Assembly: GCA_951799425.1 (NCBI GenBank) | Contig: OX637393.1 | Coordinates: forward strand, 26,306,744-26,370,743 | DNA length: 64,000 nucleotides | Direction of reading: 5' to 3' | From: Ilex aquifolium | Lineage: Eukaryota > Streptophyta > Magnoliopsida > Aquifoliales > Aquifoliaceae | In this document: positions 1 to 11,720 of the stretch, piece by piece | Position numbering within the stretch: position 1 is the stretch's first letter | Layout: the number at the start of each line of letters is the position of its first letter | Made by a program: the position numbers and the translations under genes | The notes under the pieces: generated by a model | Databases searched by the model: none | What the model was told of the DNA's origin: nothing | Seen by the model: only the letters and a program-made list of their open reading frames with translations

Positions 1-3000
1 AATACCCAGGGGTAGATTGATGTAGATATTGACCGAGCTACATAGTTGTGTATCATTTTCTGCATTTGGCTCCTGGAACCAGTTTAAGCAAAAATGTGTC
101 AAATTCTCAAATCCCACATTGCCTGATGGTAGATACGTGATCAGTGGAGCTGACCTGCATCCAGAAGAAGAACTTCCTATCATCGGTATGGAACTTCAGA
201 ATGTAAACCCTTCCAGATGCTTGATTAACCTATTCCAAGTAACAATAAAGCAACAATCAGTTACAACTGTCAGAAAGATCTCACTCTACCCAAAAAAAGT
301 TGAACAAGTCCAAACAAAGGAATTTACCCTCTCAAAAATTGCTTCCTCTGGGAAAATAATCTGGTCCTATGCGTACCTCATGTTAAGGGAAAACATGTAA
401 TTTCCAGCCAAAAGAGGACAGATATGGTTAATGTCATGTAGGCAGTCAACCTTAGGGGCTTGAGCTTCTAAGGTCAAGCCATAAAGAGTTTTTGTGGTGT
501 TGGTTACCAAATTCATACCAAAACACAACAATGAACCACAAATTTTAGCAGACATACAAACAAATATAAAAATAATGGCATCATCAAAAGTTCCCCCCAA
601 GATATAAGAACATCTCTCCAAGCAAATACATCAGAAGGCACTCCCACTTAAGTTCCACCACAGGGTTGGATTTGCTGATTAGAGTTGCTTGGGATCAGAA
701 GAGAGCTTAAACAAATTTGTTTGGAAGCACTCAGATACAGAAAACTAAGATAAGAGAAGAAGAAAACTAGGAATCACTCCTAGTTCTTTAGGCATCATCA
801 CCTAGGGTTTTGAATTGCACCTTACAAACCCCCAAGGATATAGTTGCTAAACATTTCTGTGGAATTTATTCTCTCTAATTAATTGAAATATTTTGTAGGC
901 TTCCAACTATTTCCTAATTCTTAAGCAAAATAAAAATAAAAATTGGACTTCAAGATTAGAACCGTAGCACATTCAATGAAACCTATATAGACTAAAACAT
1001 GGACTTTATATTTAGAAACTTAAGGCCCAATCCCAAAATTTGACCCAAAGACGAACCATGAATCGTACTATAATCCATTCCAGCAAATCTGGAAATTACA
1101 ACAATACCCTGACTCTATTAAATATCCAAAAAAATAAAAAACCTGTAACATAAGACCACCAGCAAAAATAAGACTCAACTAGATTCAAATAAAAGTATAT
1201 AAGCTCCCAAATAGGCTCCGCATTATCTAACTTCTAACATCTGTCCAACTAAAGTTTGAGCCTTGGAAGAATCTTTTCCCTGCATTTTATAAACCTTATT
1301 TGCAAGGTTTTGAAGAAATTCAGTCACCCCCTAAGCAGCATAAAGAAGTTGAAAATTGTAATGGTTTTCTTACCATCCATGACCTATTTTCACGTAAGAA
1401 TCCATCAAAGAAGATTATCAAACAGCTTTTATGCTTTGTATTGACTCTCTAAAGTGGACGCAGCTTCGAACATAATGCAGTTTGGGTGTTGTACTTTTAA
1501 GCACAGTCGCAAGACTCGCAACAAAAACAAAATAACCTATTCTGAAGTCCTACGAATAAGCATGATAATCACAAGCAATCCTGATATAGCCTGTCATCTA
1601 AGAAAGCATTTTAAATTGCTAATAAGAGTACCCAAAACAGCCAATCCGCTTGAATTTTATTTTTCCCCTCAAAAAGAGACCCCTTCCTAGCTTACACTTA
1701 TTTTCTTATCACCACGCTCACTCGGTCCTCTAATATACAAGGAGAGATACAGTTAATTTTCCCTTTAAAAGGAATTAATGATGCATCTGCCTTCCACCGA
1801 GTGGAAGAAGTTGTAAAACATCTGAAGATAGGATTATGCCATTTTTTATTTTTTACCAAATAAAGAAAAAAAAAGGACAAAAAATTGTTGGATAAACAAC
1901 GACATAGTTTGTTGTGAAGAATGAGTGGTGATAACTTAATTGCAATCACATCAACAATTTATGGCACCATGTCGCAATCATGGGAAACATCATTAATTAC
2001 TTGTATTGCAGGCTACAGTCTACAGAATGCCGGGATAAGTTTTAAAATATTATACTCAAAAGCCAATCCGACATTCTTGACATGATACATCAATGATCAA
2101 AATAATTCAATGTTACAAATGTAGTGAAAGAAAAAAAATATCAGACCATAAAAGAAATCAGGTTTTTATAATCATCCTGATCCAAAATTACCATTTTGGC
2201 AATGTGAAGTTCAAGGTCTAGTAACACAAAATCACGTTGCACAATCAATGAGTCCCAAAATTACCTCTATAAACAAACAAATAGGCATCTCATATTTATG
2301 TCAATAAATCTCTGATACCTAATTTAACAATGGATAATAGGAATTAGGATACATCTTCGACGACATTATGAATCCGATCAAGCCACTGCAAATGAATTAA
2401 TCCCTCTTGACCCTACCAAAGAAACAAATAATCAGTAATTATATAGAACTACAAACTTCAAAGGCATGAAATTGGATCTGAAACTTTTCTAAACTCTACA
2501 CTGAAACATAATTCAGAATTTCCTGAGAAAATTTATAGGAACAAAACAGAACACTAATGTAAAACAAAAAGAAGAAAAAAAAACTTGATAACTTGCTTTT
2601 TATTCTTCATACCCTTCCTATGCGAACCAATCCTTTACGTGAATCAGGGACGACACATTTTCCCTCCATAGTCATTTTACCCGCGCGAAATTCCAACAAA
2701 GTTTCCTGCCCAATATGTTTGTAAAATAAATTGCATGTATATCTAATCACAATAACTTGGAAAAACAGAAAGCTAGAATAATAGAAAACAACAACTGCTG
2801 CAAAACAAGAAGAACCCAACAGCAAATGAAAGACAAAGCAATAAGACTGTATTTAGGCAACATGGAATCCATGCCTCATAATTGATAACAGGGTCCATGT
2901 AAATTCCTAGGGTCAAACTAAACTTGCTCCAATTCCAAGTCATGGATTCCATGTTCCAAAAAGGGATTTCCTGTTCCCAGAATGCAGTGCAAGTCACTGT

Positions 3001-3388
3001 AGACACTGATACAAGAGGACAAACCTACTATACAATAGCCATTCAAAAAATGTCAATTAAAACTGAATCTAATTTCCCATTTTAAGTTTTTAATGAATGG
3101 TCAACTTTTTTTTTTTTTTTGATAAGAAACAAACATTTACCCTACAATTAACTGGCATGTTCATCTTAATCCTGATTTTAATGAACAATCAACTAAAAAG
3201 AATGTGTTTCTCAGTAATGAACACTCAACAATTGGACTTATATATCTCGAGCTGACAATTAATATACTAAACAAAGCTCTCCAAAAGCAATTAAAAAGGC
3301 AAACAGAATTATACTACCACAGTAAAAGTAAAATTAGCTTATATTATACCTGAATTGCAGGGCTTTCCTCCATTGCAGATGAATCCAT
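1..3388 (-). CDS. RPN13: RPN13/ADRM1-like 26S proteasome ubiquitin receptor, 5' exons (partial)
   Basis: Six coding exons on the minus strand: 3388-3350, 2705-2613, 2412-2353, 366-328, 229-155 and 72-1 (cut by the window edge). Every internal junction is GT-AG and all joins are phase 0, giving 126 residues without a stop. The start reads [13 protein letters not shown]. The following exons carry hallmark pieces of the Pru (pleckstrin-like receptor for ubiquitin) domain: [36 protein letters not shown] and LCSSVN. Family knowledge: RPN13 sits on RPN2 in the proteasome regulatory particle, binds ubiquitin through the Pru domain and recruits the deubiquitinase UCH37 through a C-terminal domain. 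That C-terminal part must lie left of base 1. Exons 1 and 4 have only 39 bases each and intron 3 is about 2 kb, which is why simple ORF scanning misses the gene. The identification rests on remembered family motifs; the splice structure is read directly. Confidence 0.9.
3106..3175 (-). mobile_element. 70-bp 5'-truncated LINE/SINE tail in RPN13 intron 1
   Basis: A poly(T) run followed by GATAAGAAACAAAC (read on minus: ...CTTATC then poly(A)) is flanked by a 19-base direct repeat, 3087-3105 and 3176-3194, with three mismatches. Poly(A) plus a long TSD is the signature of target-primed reverse transcription, and the CTTATC-poly(A) end resembles plant L1-type LINEs. Only about 70 bases were inserted. 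Confidence 0.65.
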
Positions 3389-3510
3389 GAGTCCACTATT
3401 TTATCGCTTTTTCAATACAGAGAACTACAAAAGATGATCACTTTGTATATCAACTAACCAATAAATCTTTGAAAGTTGTGATATTCAAGCATCGAGAACT
3501 GACAACGTGA

Positions 3511-3618
3511 CAAACTTGTTATCAAGATTGGTAGCACCCCCAACCAGGTAAAACCAACATTACGTGGCAAACTTGTTATCAAGATTGGTAGCACCCCCAA
3601 CCAGGTAAAGCCAACATT
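3511..3618. repeat. Two-copy 57-bp tandem duplication upstream of RPN13
   Basis: The segment beginning CAAACTTGTTATCAAGATTG occurs twice with a 57-base period and almost no divergence. It lies 120-230 bases upstream of the RPN13 start codon, in what should be 5' UTR or promoter. Confidence 0.8.
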
Positions 3619-3925
3619 AGGCTATCACATATTTCTAGTAACAATCTCGTTATATCTACTGATATGACTTTAGCCAAATATCATTCACAGATATACATTG
3701 GAGCCTTGATTCTATGTTTGCTGGCTGAGAGAAAAATGCAAGAACAAAAATACACACGCATATTTTGATTCAAACATACTCATACGCACAAAAACAAGCA
3801 ACTAAACAAGATTACTTGACTTAGCTGATTCGACAAGTGCATGAAAAATTCAAACTTGATTCGTTCACAAAAGTGCATGAAAAATTCAAACTTTATTCTT
3901 TCACAAAACTATAAAAACCCTAGCT

Positions 3926-4140
3926 ATTAGGAATGATTTAAACAATTAAAAGACAAGGTAGAAAAACTAAATTAGCTAAAATTAATAAATCGTACTAATA
4001 TTACCTGCCTTTTTGTGTGTTTATATTAAACCATAGCTATTGAGATGGTTTAAACAATTAAAAGACAAATTAGGAAAACACTGCAATAGCTACGATTCAT
4101 GAATCGTACTAATATTACTTGCCTTTTTATGCGTGTTTAT
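3926..4140. repeat. Two-copy ~115-bp tandem duplication
   Basis: The blocks GGTTTAAACAATTAAAAGAC (and the near-identical first copy) and AATCGTACTAATATTAC each occur twice in the same order. This is a diverged tandem duplication in the RPN13 upstream region. A shorter duplication (GCATGAAAAATTCAAACTT) precedes it at about 3838-3900. Confidence 0.7.
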
Positions 4141-4187
4141 ATTGCAAGGAAACACTTGACGTCAAAGTTGAAAGAGTGCTTACTCAG

Positions 4188-4188
4188 C

Positions 4189-4219
<31 letters not shown>

Positions 4220-4285
4220 AAGGGGAGAGAGACACTGACAGACAAAAAAAGACTTGTGAATTTCGGGGAGAGAGAGAGAGAGGTT
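4188..4285. repeat. GA/CT-rich microsatellite
   Basis: GAGAGA runs interrupted by GGGAGAGGG, with a second run at about 4268-4281. On the minus strand this reads as a CT-rich tract 0.8-0.9 kb upstream of the RPN13 start. Such tracts are common in plant 5' leaders and core promoters, so it may mark the RPN13 transcription start region; that role is inference. Confidence 0.7.
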
Positions 4286-4414
4286 ACACTGGTCGGGACT
4301 CGGCATTCTGCTATGGGCCCATTTTATGCCTCTATTCATTATTGTTGGGCCAAAAATAAAATAAGAGTTGCTCGGAAGTTGATACATGAAATTGGACTTA
4401 ATTATTAAAAAATA

Positions 4415-5482
4415 GAAAAAATTTCATCTACACCTCCTCTAAATAGGTCTATCTTAATAACACCCCTTGCCTTTTCTGAAATTTCACTGCACTTCCTTCT
4501 AGTTTATATGTCATCTTCACCTAGATCCCCTACCGTAACCAGCCGTTACTGACCATCAGAAAAGTGTTGATGTCATACCAAATTTTTTATGAAATGCCAA
4601 TTTTACCCTTCTTATTTCCCATGAAACCCTTATTTCACCCCCTTTCTCTCTCTCTCATGCCTCAACAACTCAATCACCTAACTACAAAAACGTGACGATG
4701 AACTCAAGCCACTGGTCCTAGCATGAATAGGTGAAGAATAATATAAAAAATCCACATAAAAAATAAAAAATCTAGTGCTATGAATCGGTGACATCGTATG
4801 CTTAAACATAATACAAGGAAAAAATTCAAAATAATTTTTTTTTTTTTAAAAACCGATAACACCGTACGCTTAAATATAATACAAGAAAAAAATTCAAAAT
4901 AATTTTTTTAGAAAAAAAATTTTAAAAAAAAATCGGTGACATCATACGCTTAAACATAATATAAGGAAAAAATTCAAAATAATTTTTTTTTAAAAATTAA
5001 AAAAAAAACGGTACCACCGTACGCTTAAACATAATACAAGGAAAAAAATTCAAAATAATTTTTTTAGATTTGTTTTTTTTAAAAAAATCGGTGACATCGT
5101 GCGCTTAAACATAATTTTTTTTATCAAAATAATTTTTTTTTTAAAATTTAAAAAAAAATCGATGACACCGTACACTTAAACATAATATAAAGAAAAAAAA
5201 TCGATGGCACAGTACACTTAAACATAATATAAGGAAAAAATTCAAAATAAATTTGTTATATGTGAACTATACATAGGGGATATTTATGTCATTTTCCTTG
5301 TTTGTACCATTGGTGAATATGTAAATCTTTATAAAATTCATGGGTAAAATGGTAAAACATCTATTTCCGTCACGTCTGTTAGCCGACCAACACTGACAGG
5401 GGAGGTCAGTGAAATTTCAGAAAAGGCAGGGGGTGTCGTTGAAGATAGACCTATTTAGAGGGGGTGTAGATGAAATTTTTCC
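4415..5482. mobile_element. Mutator-type MITE / non-autonomous DNA transposon
   Basis: Long terminal inverted repeats: the left end GAAAAAATTTCATCTACACC matches the reverse complement of the right end with one mismatch, and the match continues through AAATAGGTCTATCTT to beyond TTCTGAAATTTCACT, about 70 bases. A perfect 9-base target duplication TAAAAAATA flanks it at 4406-4414 and 5483-5491. The 9-bp TSD and long TIRs are typical of MULE-derived MITEs. No transposase is present. It inserted about 1 kb upstream of RPN13. Confidence 0.85.
4770..5250. repeat. Degenerate 65-82 bp tandem array inside the MITE
   Basis: About seven copies of a unit built from CGGTGACATCGTACGCTTAA, then ACATAATACAAGG, then a poly(A)/poly(T) stretch. 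Copies begin near 4786, 4852, 4934, 5009, 5089, 5159 and 5203. Copy spacing varies because the A/T runs differ in length. Confidence 0.75.
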
Positions 5483-5491
5483 TAAAAAATA

Positions 5492-6323
5492 AGAAAATTT
5501 GAAGGTCGGTCCCACTATATGGATTTATTTGGAGATAAGTCCGTCAAAGAAATTTATTTAGTTTTAAGTCCGTTTTTTTATCAATTTTACTATTGTAACT
5601 CTTCCATGTAGGAATGTTATAAATGACGTTTATGAATACAATAATCAGTCATATACATCTCCTTCATAATCGCCTTCAAATCCAGCTACAATCTTTCAAG
5701 CCACAATGTTTCCTTATTTGAAAAATAAGAAACTGGCATTTACCAAAAATCGTTCATATTCAAATTTCAAACTCATTACATTTCATAACATACAATTTCA
5801 ATTTACTATTTCAGTTTACTTTGGACTCCATCGACAAAATATTAATATTGAATATTAGTATTTAAAAAATAACAATAGTAACATATTCAACAAAGACAAT
5901 AATATGGTCATTAAAAAAGTAGTAACATGCTCACAAAAAAATAGTAAAATGGTAAAAAATTAATAATAATTAGGGATTTAATTCTGTCAAAGTGGGCATT
6001 AACCTTGTAACCAAGATTCAAGAGACCTCATACATTAGTACTAAATTGAAGTGTTTTAGATTTCAATTTTGTTGATTTTTTTGTTGCGCAAGACAATTGA
6101 GTATTCTTTAGTTGTGATACTGTGGGAAAAGTTCATGTTACTATACGTGAATCGAAAAATGGAGTTCAGAATTTCGATGTCTTGATGTTCACAATTGGTG
6201 TTGAGTGTCGTAATTCAACTGTCGATTGTGTGCTACTACTCGTCATTTTATAAATTTTCAATTTGTGGATCGTATTTTCACTAAAATTATTCGAAAGTTG
6301 ATGTTACTGTAAAAAAACTATTG
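5492..6323. other. AT-rich non-coding sequence
   Basis: No coding frame, terminal repeats or RNA gene seen. Short phrases such as GTTACTGT recur here and again at 19050-19290. The two stretches were contiguous before the gypsy element inserted between them. Confidence 0.5.
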
Positions 6324-6328
6324 TCTTG

Positions 6329-7043
6329 TGATGATACCTAAAATAAACCCTAAGCACGAGCTCAGAAAATGAGCCCAGCACGGGAGATCAAGTAAGATAT
6401 GCAGAGCTCATCCACCCATAGTCAGAGCTCATCCACCCATAGCTGGAGCTCTCCCCAAACTAAATGATATGGGAAGCGGTGAGGAGACAGCAAGATGATA
6501 GAGAACACTTTCGAAATAATGGCCAAGCTAGAATCGAGGCATAAAATCCGTAACCAACCAAGATCATCTCCAAAGATTAAGGAGGATCCCACGGTGAAAG
6601 GCAAAGATCTCGGGATGAGGTCCATTAAACCAGCCATATAGAGTTCAGATAACTCTCGGATTGGTGGGAATAAGGGAGAAAGATCCCTTCATTATAGGAA
6701 GAAAAATCGGATTAGAGGTAAGCAAGAGGCTATAAAAACAGGGCAAGCCCCCATTGATAAGGGGGGCAATTGAGCCGAGAGGAACCTGAATCTCCTCCAC
6801 AGTACATTGTAACATACCCAACACCATCAATAAGAAAAGAGGAGCAAGAGTCTCCATTCAAGAGTGGACTAGCCGAGCTCCAAAGCCGGTGAACCACTGT
6901 GATGTCCTTGTCTTCATTTCCCTTTCCTCAAGTTTCCTCGGCATTTATCAACACTTTTTGCACGAGCCTTGTAGCTCAGATACCACACTAGATTTAATGC
7001 ACATCCATACCTTTTGCTCATCTTTCATAAATTAACACCATCA
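6329..7043 (+). repeat. 5' LTR of the Tat element
   Basis: 715 bases, TG...CA ends, same length as the 3' copy. It contains a TATA box at 6731-6738 (GGCTATAAAAACAGGG context), and the AATAAG at about 6829 could serve as polyadenylation signal. GAGCTC/AGCTC words are dense in the first 130 bases. Confidence 0.95.
6731..6738 (+). promoter_or_regulatory. TATA box in the 5' LTR
   Basis: TATAAAAA, conserved as TATAAAAG at about 18732 in the 3' LTR. The expected transcription start is about 30 bases downstream, dividing U3 from R. Confidence 0.7.
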
Positions 7044-7046
7044 GTT

Positions 7047-7064
7047 TGGCGCCGTCTGTGGGAA
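7047..7064 (+). other. Primer binding site
   Basis: TGGCGCCGTCTGTGGGAA lies three bases after the LTR end. The first nine bases would pair with a tRNA 3' end ...ACGGCGCCA, as in tRNA-Asp; the rest does not fit that tRNA. The exact primer is therefore unresolved. Confidence 0.75.
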
Positions 7065-7105
7065 CGACTGTTCCTATTACAAATAAGCTGATCTTTCAGT
7101 GACTG

Positions 7106-8866
7106 ATGGTCTCAACTCGCAACATGAGCAGAAGTCAAATAAATCCACCACGAGTGATAGATCAACATGACGCCGCCGACGACAGACAGCCTGAGAACGT
7201 CCAGGAGACGAACCCTCCCAGGGGAATTCCCCCCACCAACAATGAGTTGGCAGCCCTTCGCCAAGCCAACGAGCGCTTGATACAACAGAATGAGGAGCTC
7301 TTGAAGCTCTTGCACTGCCCACAGGAGGCACAACGGGCCCAAGAAGGCCAGAATAATCCCCCACGCAGGGAGCAGCAACACCTCAACCCCCTTAGAGAAG
7401 CCGACGAAAGGGGGGAAAATAGCCAGACCATGGGGAAAGTCCCTCATCAACCCCTTAGGAACGGCCACAATGAAGAGGTACAAAGTCAGAACGGTGGGGG
7501 CGAGAGGGACGATTTTTTCCCCTACCAGCAGGACAGGAGAGAACAGCACTGGGAGCAACGTTTTAGGGACATCCAGCAAGAGCTCAGCCACATGAAAGAG
7601 GCTGTAAAGAGCAAGGCTCTGGTTACAATGGACGTCCTAGTACAACAGACTGAGTCCTCATTCACCACTGGAGTGCTGCACTTTCCTCTTCCACCAAAGT
7701 TCAGGATGCCTCAGATAGAGGTCTTTGACGGAACGAAAGATCCCGTAGATCATCTCAACACTTACAAGAATTAGATGGAGCTGCATGGATATCAGGATCC
7801 TGTACGTTGCAGAGTTTTTGCCATCACGTTAAAAGGCTCTGCCCTGGCCTGGTTTCACAGGCTCCCACCAGCCTCGATCTCATCCTTTAGAGAGCTCTCC
7901 ATAGCTTTTGTATCTCACTTTATAGGAGCTCGGAAGTACAGAAAGCCGAGCTACCACCTGTTAAATATAAAGCAGAGGCTTGACGAGAATCTGCGATCTT
8001 ATGTACAGAGGTTCAATTCAGAATCTCTGAAAGTAGACGTCCCAGACGAAAAGTTTGACATAACTGCCTTCATAGCTGGATTGGGAGTGCAGTCCAAGGA
8101 CTTGATATTCTCTATATCGAAGAACCCTCAAGCAAGCATGGTCGAGGTGTTAGCCAAGGCAGAAAAGTACATAAACGGTGAAGAAGCACTCTTTTCCAAA
8201 GTGGGGAGTGCATCCTCACGAAAGGAGAAAGACAAAGAAGAGAAGAAAATGGACCGAAGCCCCAGGAAAGAAAAAGGGCGAGAAAGGTCTCCAAGAAGGG
8301 ATAGACATCGCTCCCCCAAGAGAAGAGGAAATGTTAGAGACTGCTTGGGCCCCATGCAGCCTGAGCTGCAACCTAGATACGGACCTCAGCGATTCACCCC
8401 GCTCACCGTCGTTGTATCCCAAGTTCTATATGAGGTCCAAAACGAGAAGTTCCTAAGGTGGCCACCTCGGATGAAGGCGGATCCAACAAAGAGAGACCCC
8501 ACAAAGTATTGTGACTAACATAGAGATCATGGTCACTATACCGATGACTGCATTCAATTAAAGAAGGAGATCGAGTTCTTAATTCAACGAGGACAGTTGC
8601 GTCGTTTTGTGGCCCATGACAACCAGAATCGAGCTCTTCCACCGCCACCACCTCAACAGCAAGCACCTGCACCACATCAGCAGCCTTTAGGTGAGATCAG
8701 AGTGATATCTGGAGGATTCGCGGGAGGTGGAGAATCCAGCTCGGCGAGGAAAGCACACCTCCGACGAATCAGAGCCGAAAAAGCTCTCGAGGTGCATACT
8801 GTATCCAAAACACCACGCTTAGATACAGCTATCACTTTTTCAGATTCTGATTTGGAAGGATGTTAA
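7106..8866 (+). pseudogene. gag: gag of the Tat element (interrupted)
   Basis: The first ATG after the PBS, at 7106, opens a frame that continues without frameshift into protease. The N-terminal 100 residues are polar and rich in Gln/Asn/Pro with a heptad-like stretch (NERLIQQNEELLKLL). The retrotransposon gag domain follows at about 7700-8180 (WFHRLPP, YVQRFNSE). After it come a basic RS/KE-rich segment and a CCHC-like knuckle (KYCD, then HRDHGHYTDDC). In-frame stops interrupt it: TAG at 7772, TAA at 8516 (inside the knuckle) and TAA at 8864. Loss of function is by point mutation, as the frame is otherwise kept. Confidence 0.9.
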
Positions 8867-9736
8867 TACCCCCATGATGATCCATTGGTGGTAAGAGCCG
8901 TAGTAGCTAACAGAACCGTTCATCGAGTTCTGATCGATAACGGGAGCTCGGCAGACATCATTTTTGCGCCTGCATTCGACAAAATGGACATAGGAAAGGA
9001 AAAGCTCGAACCTGTAAGTACTCACTTGCTAGGTTTCTCAGGAGAAAGGGTGCTCCCCCTGGGCTCAATCCAACTTGTGCTCACCCTAGGTGACCCGCCT
9101 TGCCAGACCACCACGACTGTAAAATTCCTAGTGGTTGATGCACCGTCTGCATACAACATCCTGCTTGGAAGACCTTCCCTTAATTCTATGAGGGCAATCC
9201 CATCTGCCTATCACTTGGTCGTCAAATTTCCAACAGAGAATGGAATCGGGGTGGTCCGGGGAGACCAGCGTATAACAAGAGAATGCTACATGGCTTCTGT
9301 AAAGATGAAAGAGGTGGAGAACATCCAATTGGATGAACTCGACATGAGAGATGAGCTGGGAACCAGAACAATCCCGTCGGAGGAGCTAGAACCTGTACAA
9401 CTAGATGAAGAGCCTGAGCACCTTGTTTACGTAGGATCCAAGCTAAGCAGAAAGATTAAGGAACTTCTCATCCAGTTTTTGAGGCAAAACATGGAAGTGT
9501 TTGCCTGGAAACAAGAAGACATGGAAGGCATTGAATCTTCGGTTATCATGCATAAGCTCAGCGTGAATCCAAGTTGCAAACCCATCAAACAAAAGAGGAG
9601 GAGTTTCGCCCCAGAACGTCAAAAAGCCATTAACGAAGATGTCAACAAACTTCTGCATGCCAAAGCCATTAGGGAGGTGGATTACCCAGTGTGGCTAGCT
9701 AATGTTGTCCTCGTAAAGAAGACAAATGGCAAGTGA
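8867..9736 (+). pseudogene. pro: Aspartic protease and start of RT, Tat element
   Basis: Same frame as gag. The protease active-site motif LIDNGSSADIIF lies near 8930-8965 and ends in the flap-like ILLGRPSLN around 9160. A linker leads to the RT N-terminus (NPSCKPIKQKRR, then AIREVDYPVWLANVVLVKK). A TGA at 9734 falls where RTs have a conserved Trp in the KWR motif, so this polyprotein cannot be read through. Confidence 0.88.
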
Positions 9737-10830
9737 CGCCTCTGTATTGACTTCACTGACCTCAATAGAGCCTGCCCCAAGGACAGTTTCCCCTTACCTC
9801 GAATAGACTTGATTGTGGATGCCACCGCTGGTCACGAGCTCCTAAGCTTCATGGACACTTTCTCCAGATATAATCAGATTAGAATGGACCCTAATGACCA
9901 GGATAAGACCTCCTTCATAACCGAGTAGAGAACTTACTGCTACCAGGTTATGCCCTTCGGTTTGAAGAATGTTGAAGCCACTTATCAACGCTTGGTGAAT
10001 AAAATGTTCCAAAAACAGATCGGAATGACCATGGAAGTATACATTGATGATATGTTGGTCAAATCGCTGAAAGCAGAGCTCCATACCAAACATTTGGCGG
10101 AATCTTTCCGGGTCATAAAAGAATACAAAATGAAGCTCAATCCCGCCAAGTGTGCCTTTGGAGTTTCTGGGCTTCATAGTTAATAGCAGAGGAATAGAGA
10201 CGAACCCAGAGAAAGTGAAGGTGGTACTGGATATGCAACCTCCGTCCAATACAAGGGATGTGCAGCGTCTAACAGGAAGAATAGATGCCTTAAGCCGCTT
10301 CGTGTCCAGATCAAGCGACAAGTGTCAGCCTTTCTTTCAAGTGTTAAAGAAGGCTTTCCAGTGGGATACCCAGTGTGATGAAGCGTTCAGAGCACTGAAG
10401 AGTTATTTGAGCTCCCCACCTACTTTGGTGAGCCCGGTGGAAGGTGAGATCCTTACTCTCTATTTAGCTGTGTCAGATTTCTCAACAAGCACAGCACTAG
10501 TAAGGGATCGCGATAGAGCTCAGCAACTAGTATATCTCTGTAGCAGAGCTTTGAGGGGGGAAGATGAGAGATATCCAAAGATGGAGAAGCTCGTTTTAGC
10601 CTTAGTCACGACCGCCAGGAGGCTCAGGCCTTATTTCCAAGCCCACACTATCGAGATCCCAACAGATCAGCCAATGAAGCAAGTATTAAGTAAACCAGAG
10701 ACTTCGGGTAGGCTGGTTAAGTGGGCCATTGAGCTCAGCGAGTTCGATATCAGGTATAAACCGAGAACAACCATCAAAGGGCAAGTGCTGGCTGACTTCA
10801 TTGCAGAATTCACAGCAGGAGCACCCATGG
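9737..10830 (+). pseudogene. pol: Reverse transcriptase and first RNase H, Tat element
   Basis: RT continues in the gag frame: CIDFTDLNRACPKDSFPLP, then MPFGLKN, then the catalytic YIDD at 10040-10051. A TAG at 9926 interrupts it. At about 10165 a short deletion between KCAFG and FLGFIV shifts the frame by +1, and everything downstream is in the new frame. The RNase H region (FQWDTQCDEAFRALK to VKWAIELSEFDI) spans about 10360-10800. These enzymes make and process the cDNA in cytoplasmic particles. Confidence 0.9.
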
Positions 10831-11720
10831 AGGCCATAAAGCTGGTACCTGACCTCCCCACGTGGAAACAATCTGTAGATGGAGCTGCCAACGCCCAGGG
10901 TAGCGGAGCTGGCTTAATCCTGACCTCCCCTGATGAAATAGATGTTGAATATGCATTAAGGTTTGGGTTTAAGACCTCGAACAATGAGGCAGAATATGAG
11001 GCTGTCATAACAGGTTTAAACCTTGCTCACTCGATGGAAGCAGAACAACTGGAGATCTACAGTGACTCTCTGCTCGTGGTGAAGCAGATAGAGGGGTCCT
11101 ACGAGGCCAAGGGCGAGAAAATGATCCTTTACCTCAAAAAGGTACAGGAGTTGATCAGGAAATTCGTGCAGGTCAAGATTATACATATCCCCAGATCAGA
11201 GAACGCTCGAGTAGATGCGCTAGCAAGGTTAGCAACTGCCTCACAGGAGAATTTAGATAGGTTGATACCAGTAGAACAGTTGGCGGAGCCATCAGTAGGA
11301 GTTGATAAGGAGGAATTTTTCCCAGTCATTTCCCCACCTGTTTGGATGGACTCAATCAGAGAGTATCTTCAGAACGGAACTCTGCCGGCAGACCCCAAGG
11401 AGGTTGCAAAGATAAGGGTCAGGTCAGCCAGATTTTCTATTGTACAAGGAAACTTATACAAGCGAGGATTCTCGATGCCTCTCCTCAGATGTGCAGGAGA
11501 TGAGGATGCCGATTACGTTCTTAGAGAGATTCATGAGGGAATTTGCGGTAACCATATCGGAGCTCGGACACTGGCGAGAAAAGCCTTGAGGCAGGGATAT
11601 TACTGGCTCACCATGTTGAAGGATGCCACCGACCTGGTTAAGAAGTGTAAGGTGTGTCAAATACATGCCAACATCTCTCATTGCCCACCAGAATTCCTAA
11701 CCTCGGTGATAAGCTCTTAG
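10831..11720 (+). pseudogene. Second (plant/archaeal-type) RNase H and integrase zinc finger
   Basis: SVDGAAN, NNEAEYEA, IYSDSLLVVKQI and NARVDALARLA supply the D-E-D-D catalytic set of a second RNase H, separate from the one fused to RT. Dual RNase H is diagnostic of the Tat lineage. The HHCC integrase N-domain follows (HEGICGNHIGARTL, then CKVCQIH). The frame is open from 10152 to a TAG at 11718, just before integrase QQWGLDILGP. Confidence 0.9.

Noticed and set aside
29-400. 123-codon open frame on the plus strand
   Set aside because: It overlaps three well-supported minus-strand RPN13 exons (366-328, 229-155, 72-1) and has no recognisable domain.
4099-4387. Overlapping frames across the GA-rich tract on both strands
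   Set aside because: Low-complexity translation of a microsatellite.
7112-7591. 159-codon minus-strand frame over gag
   Set aside because: Antisense shadow of the gag N-terminus. The true antisense genes of this element lie at 13.3-17.7 kb and have splice sites and domain signatures.
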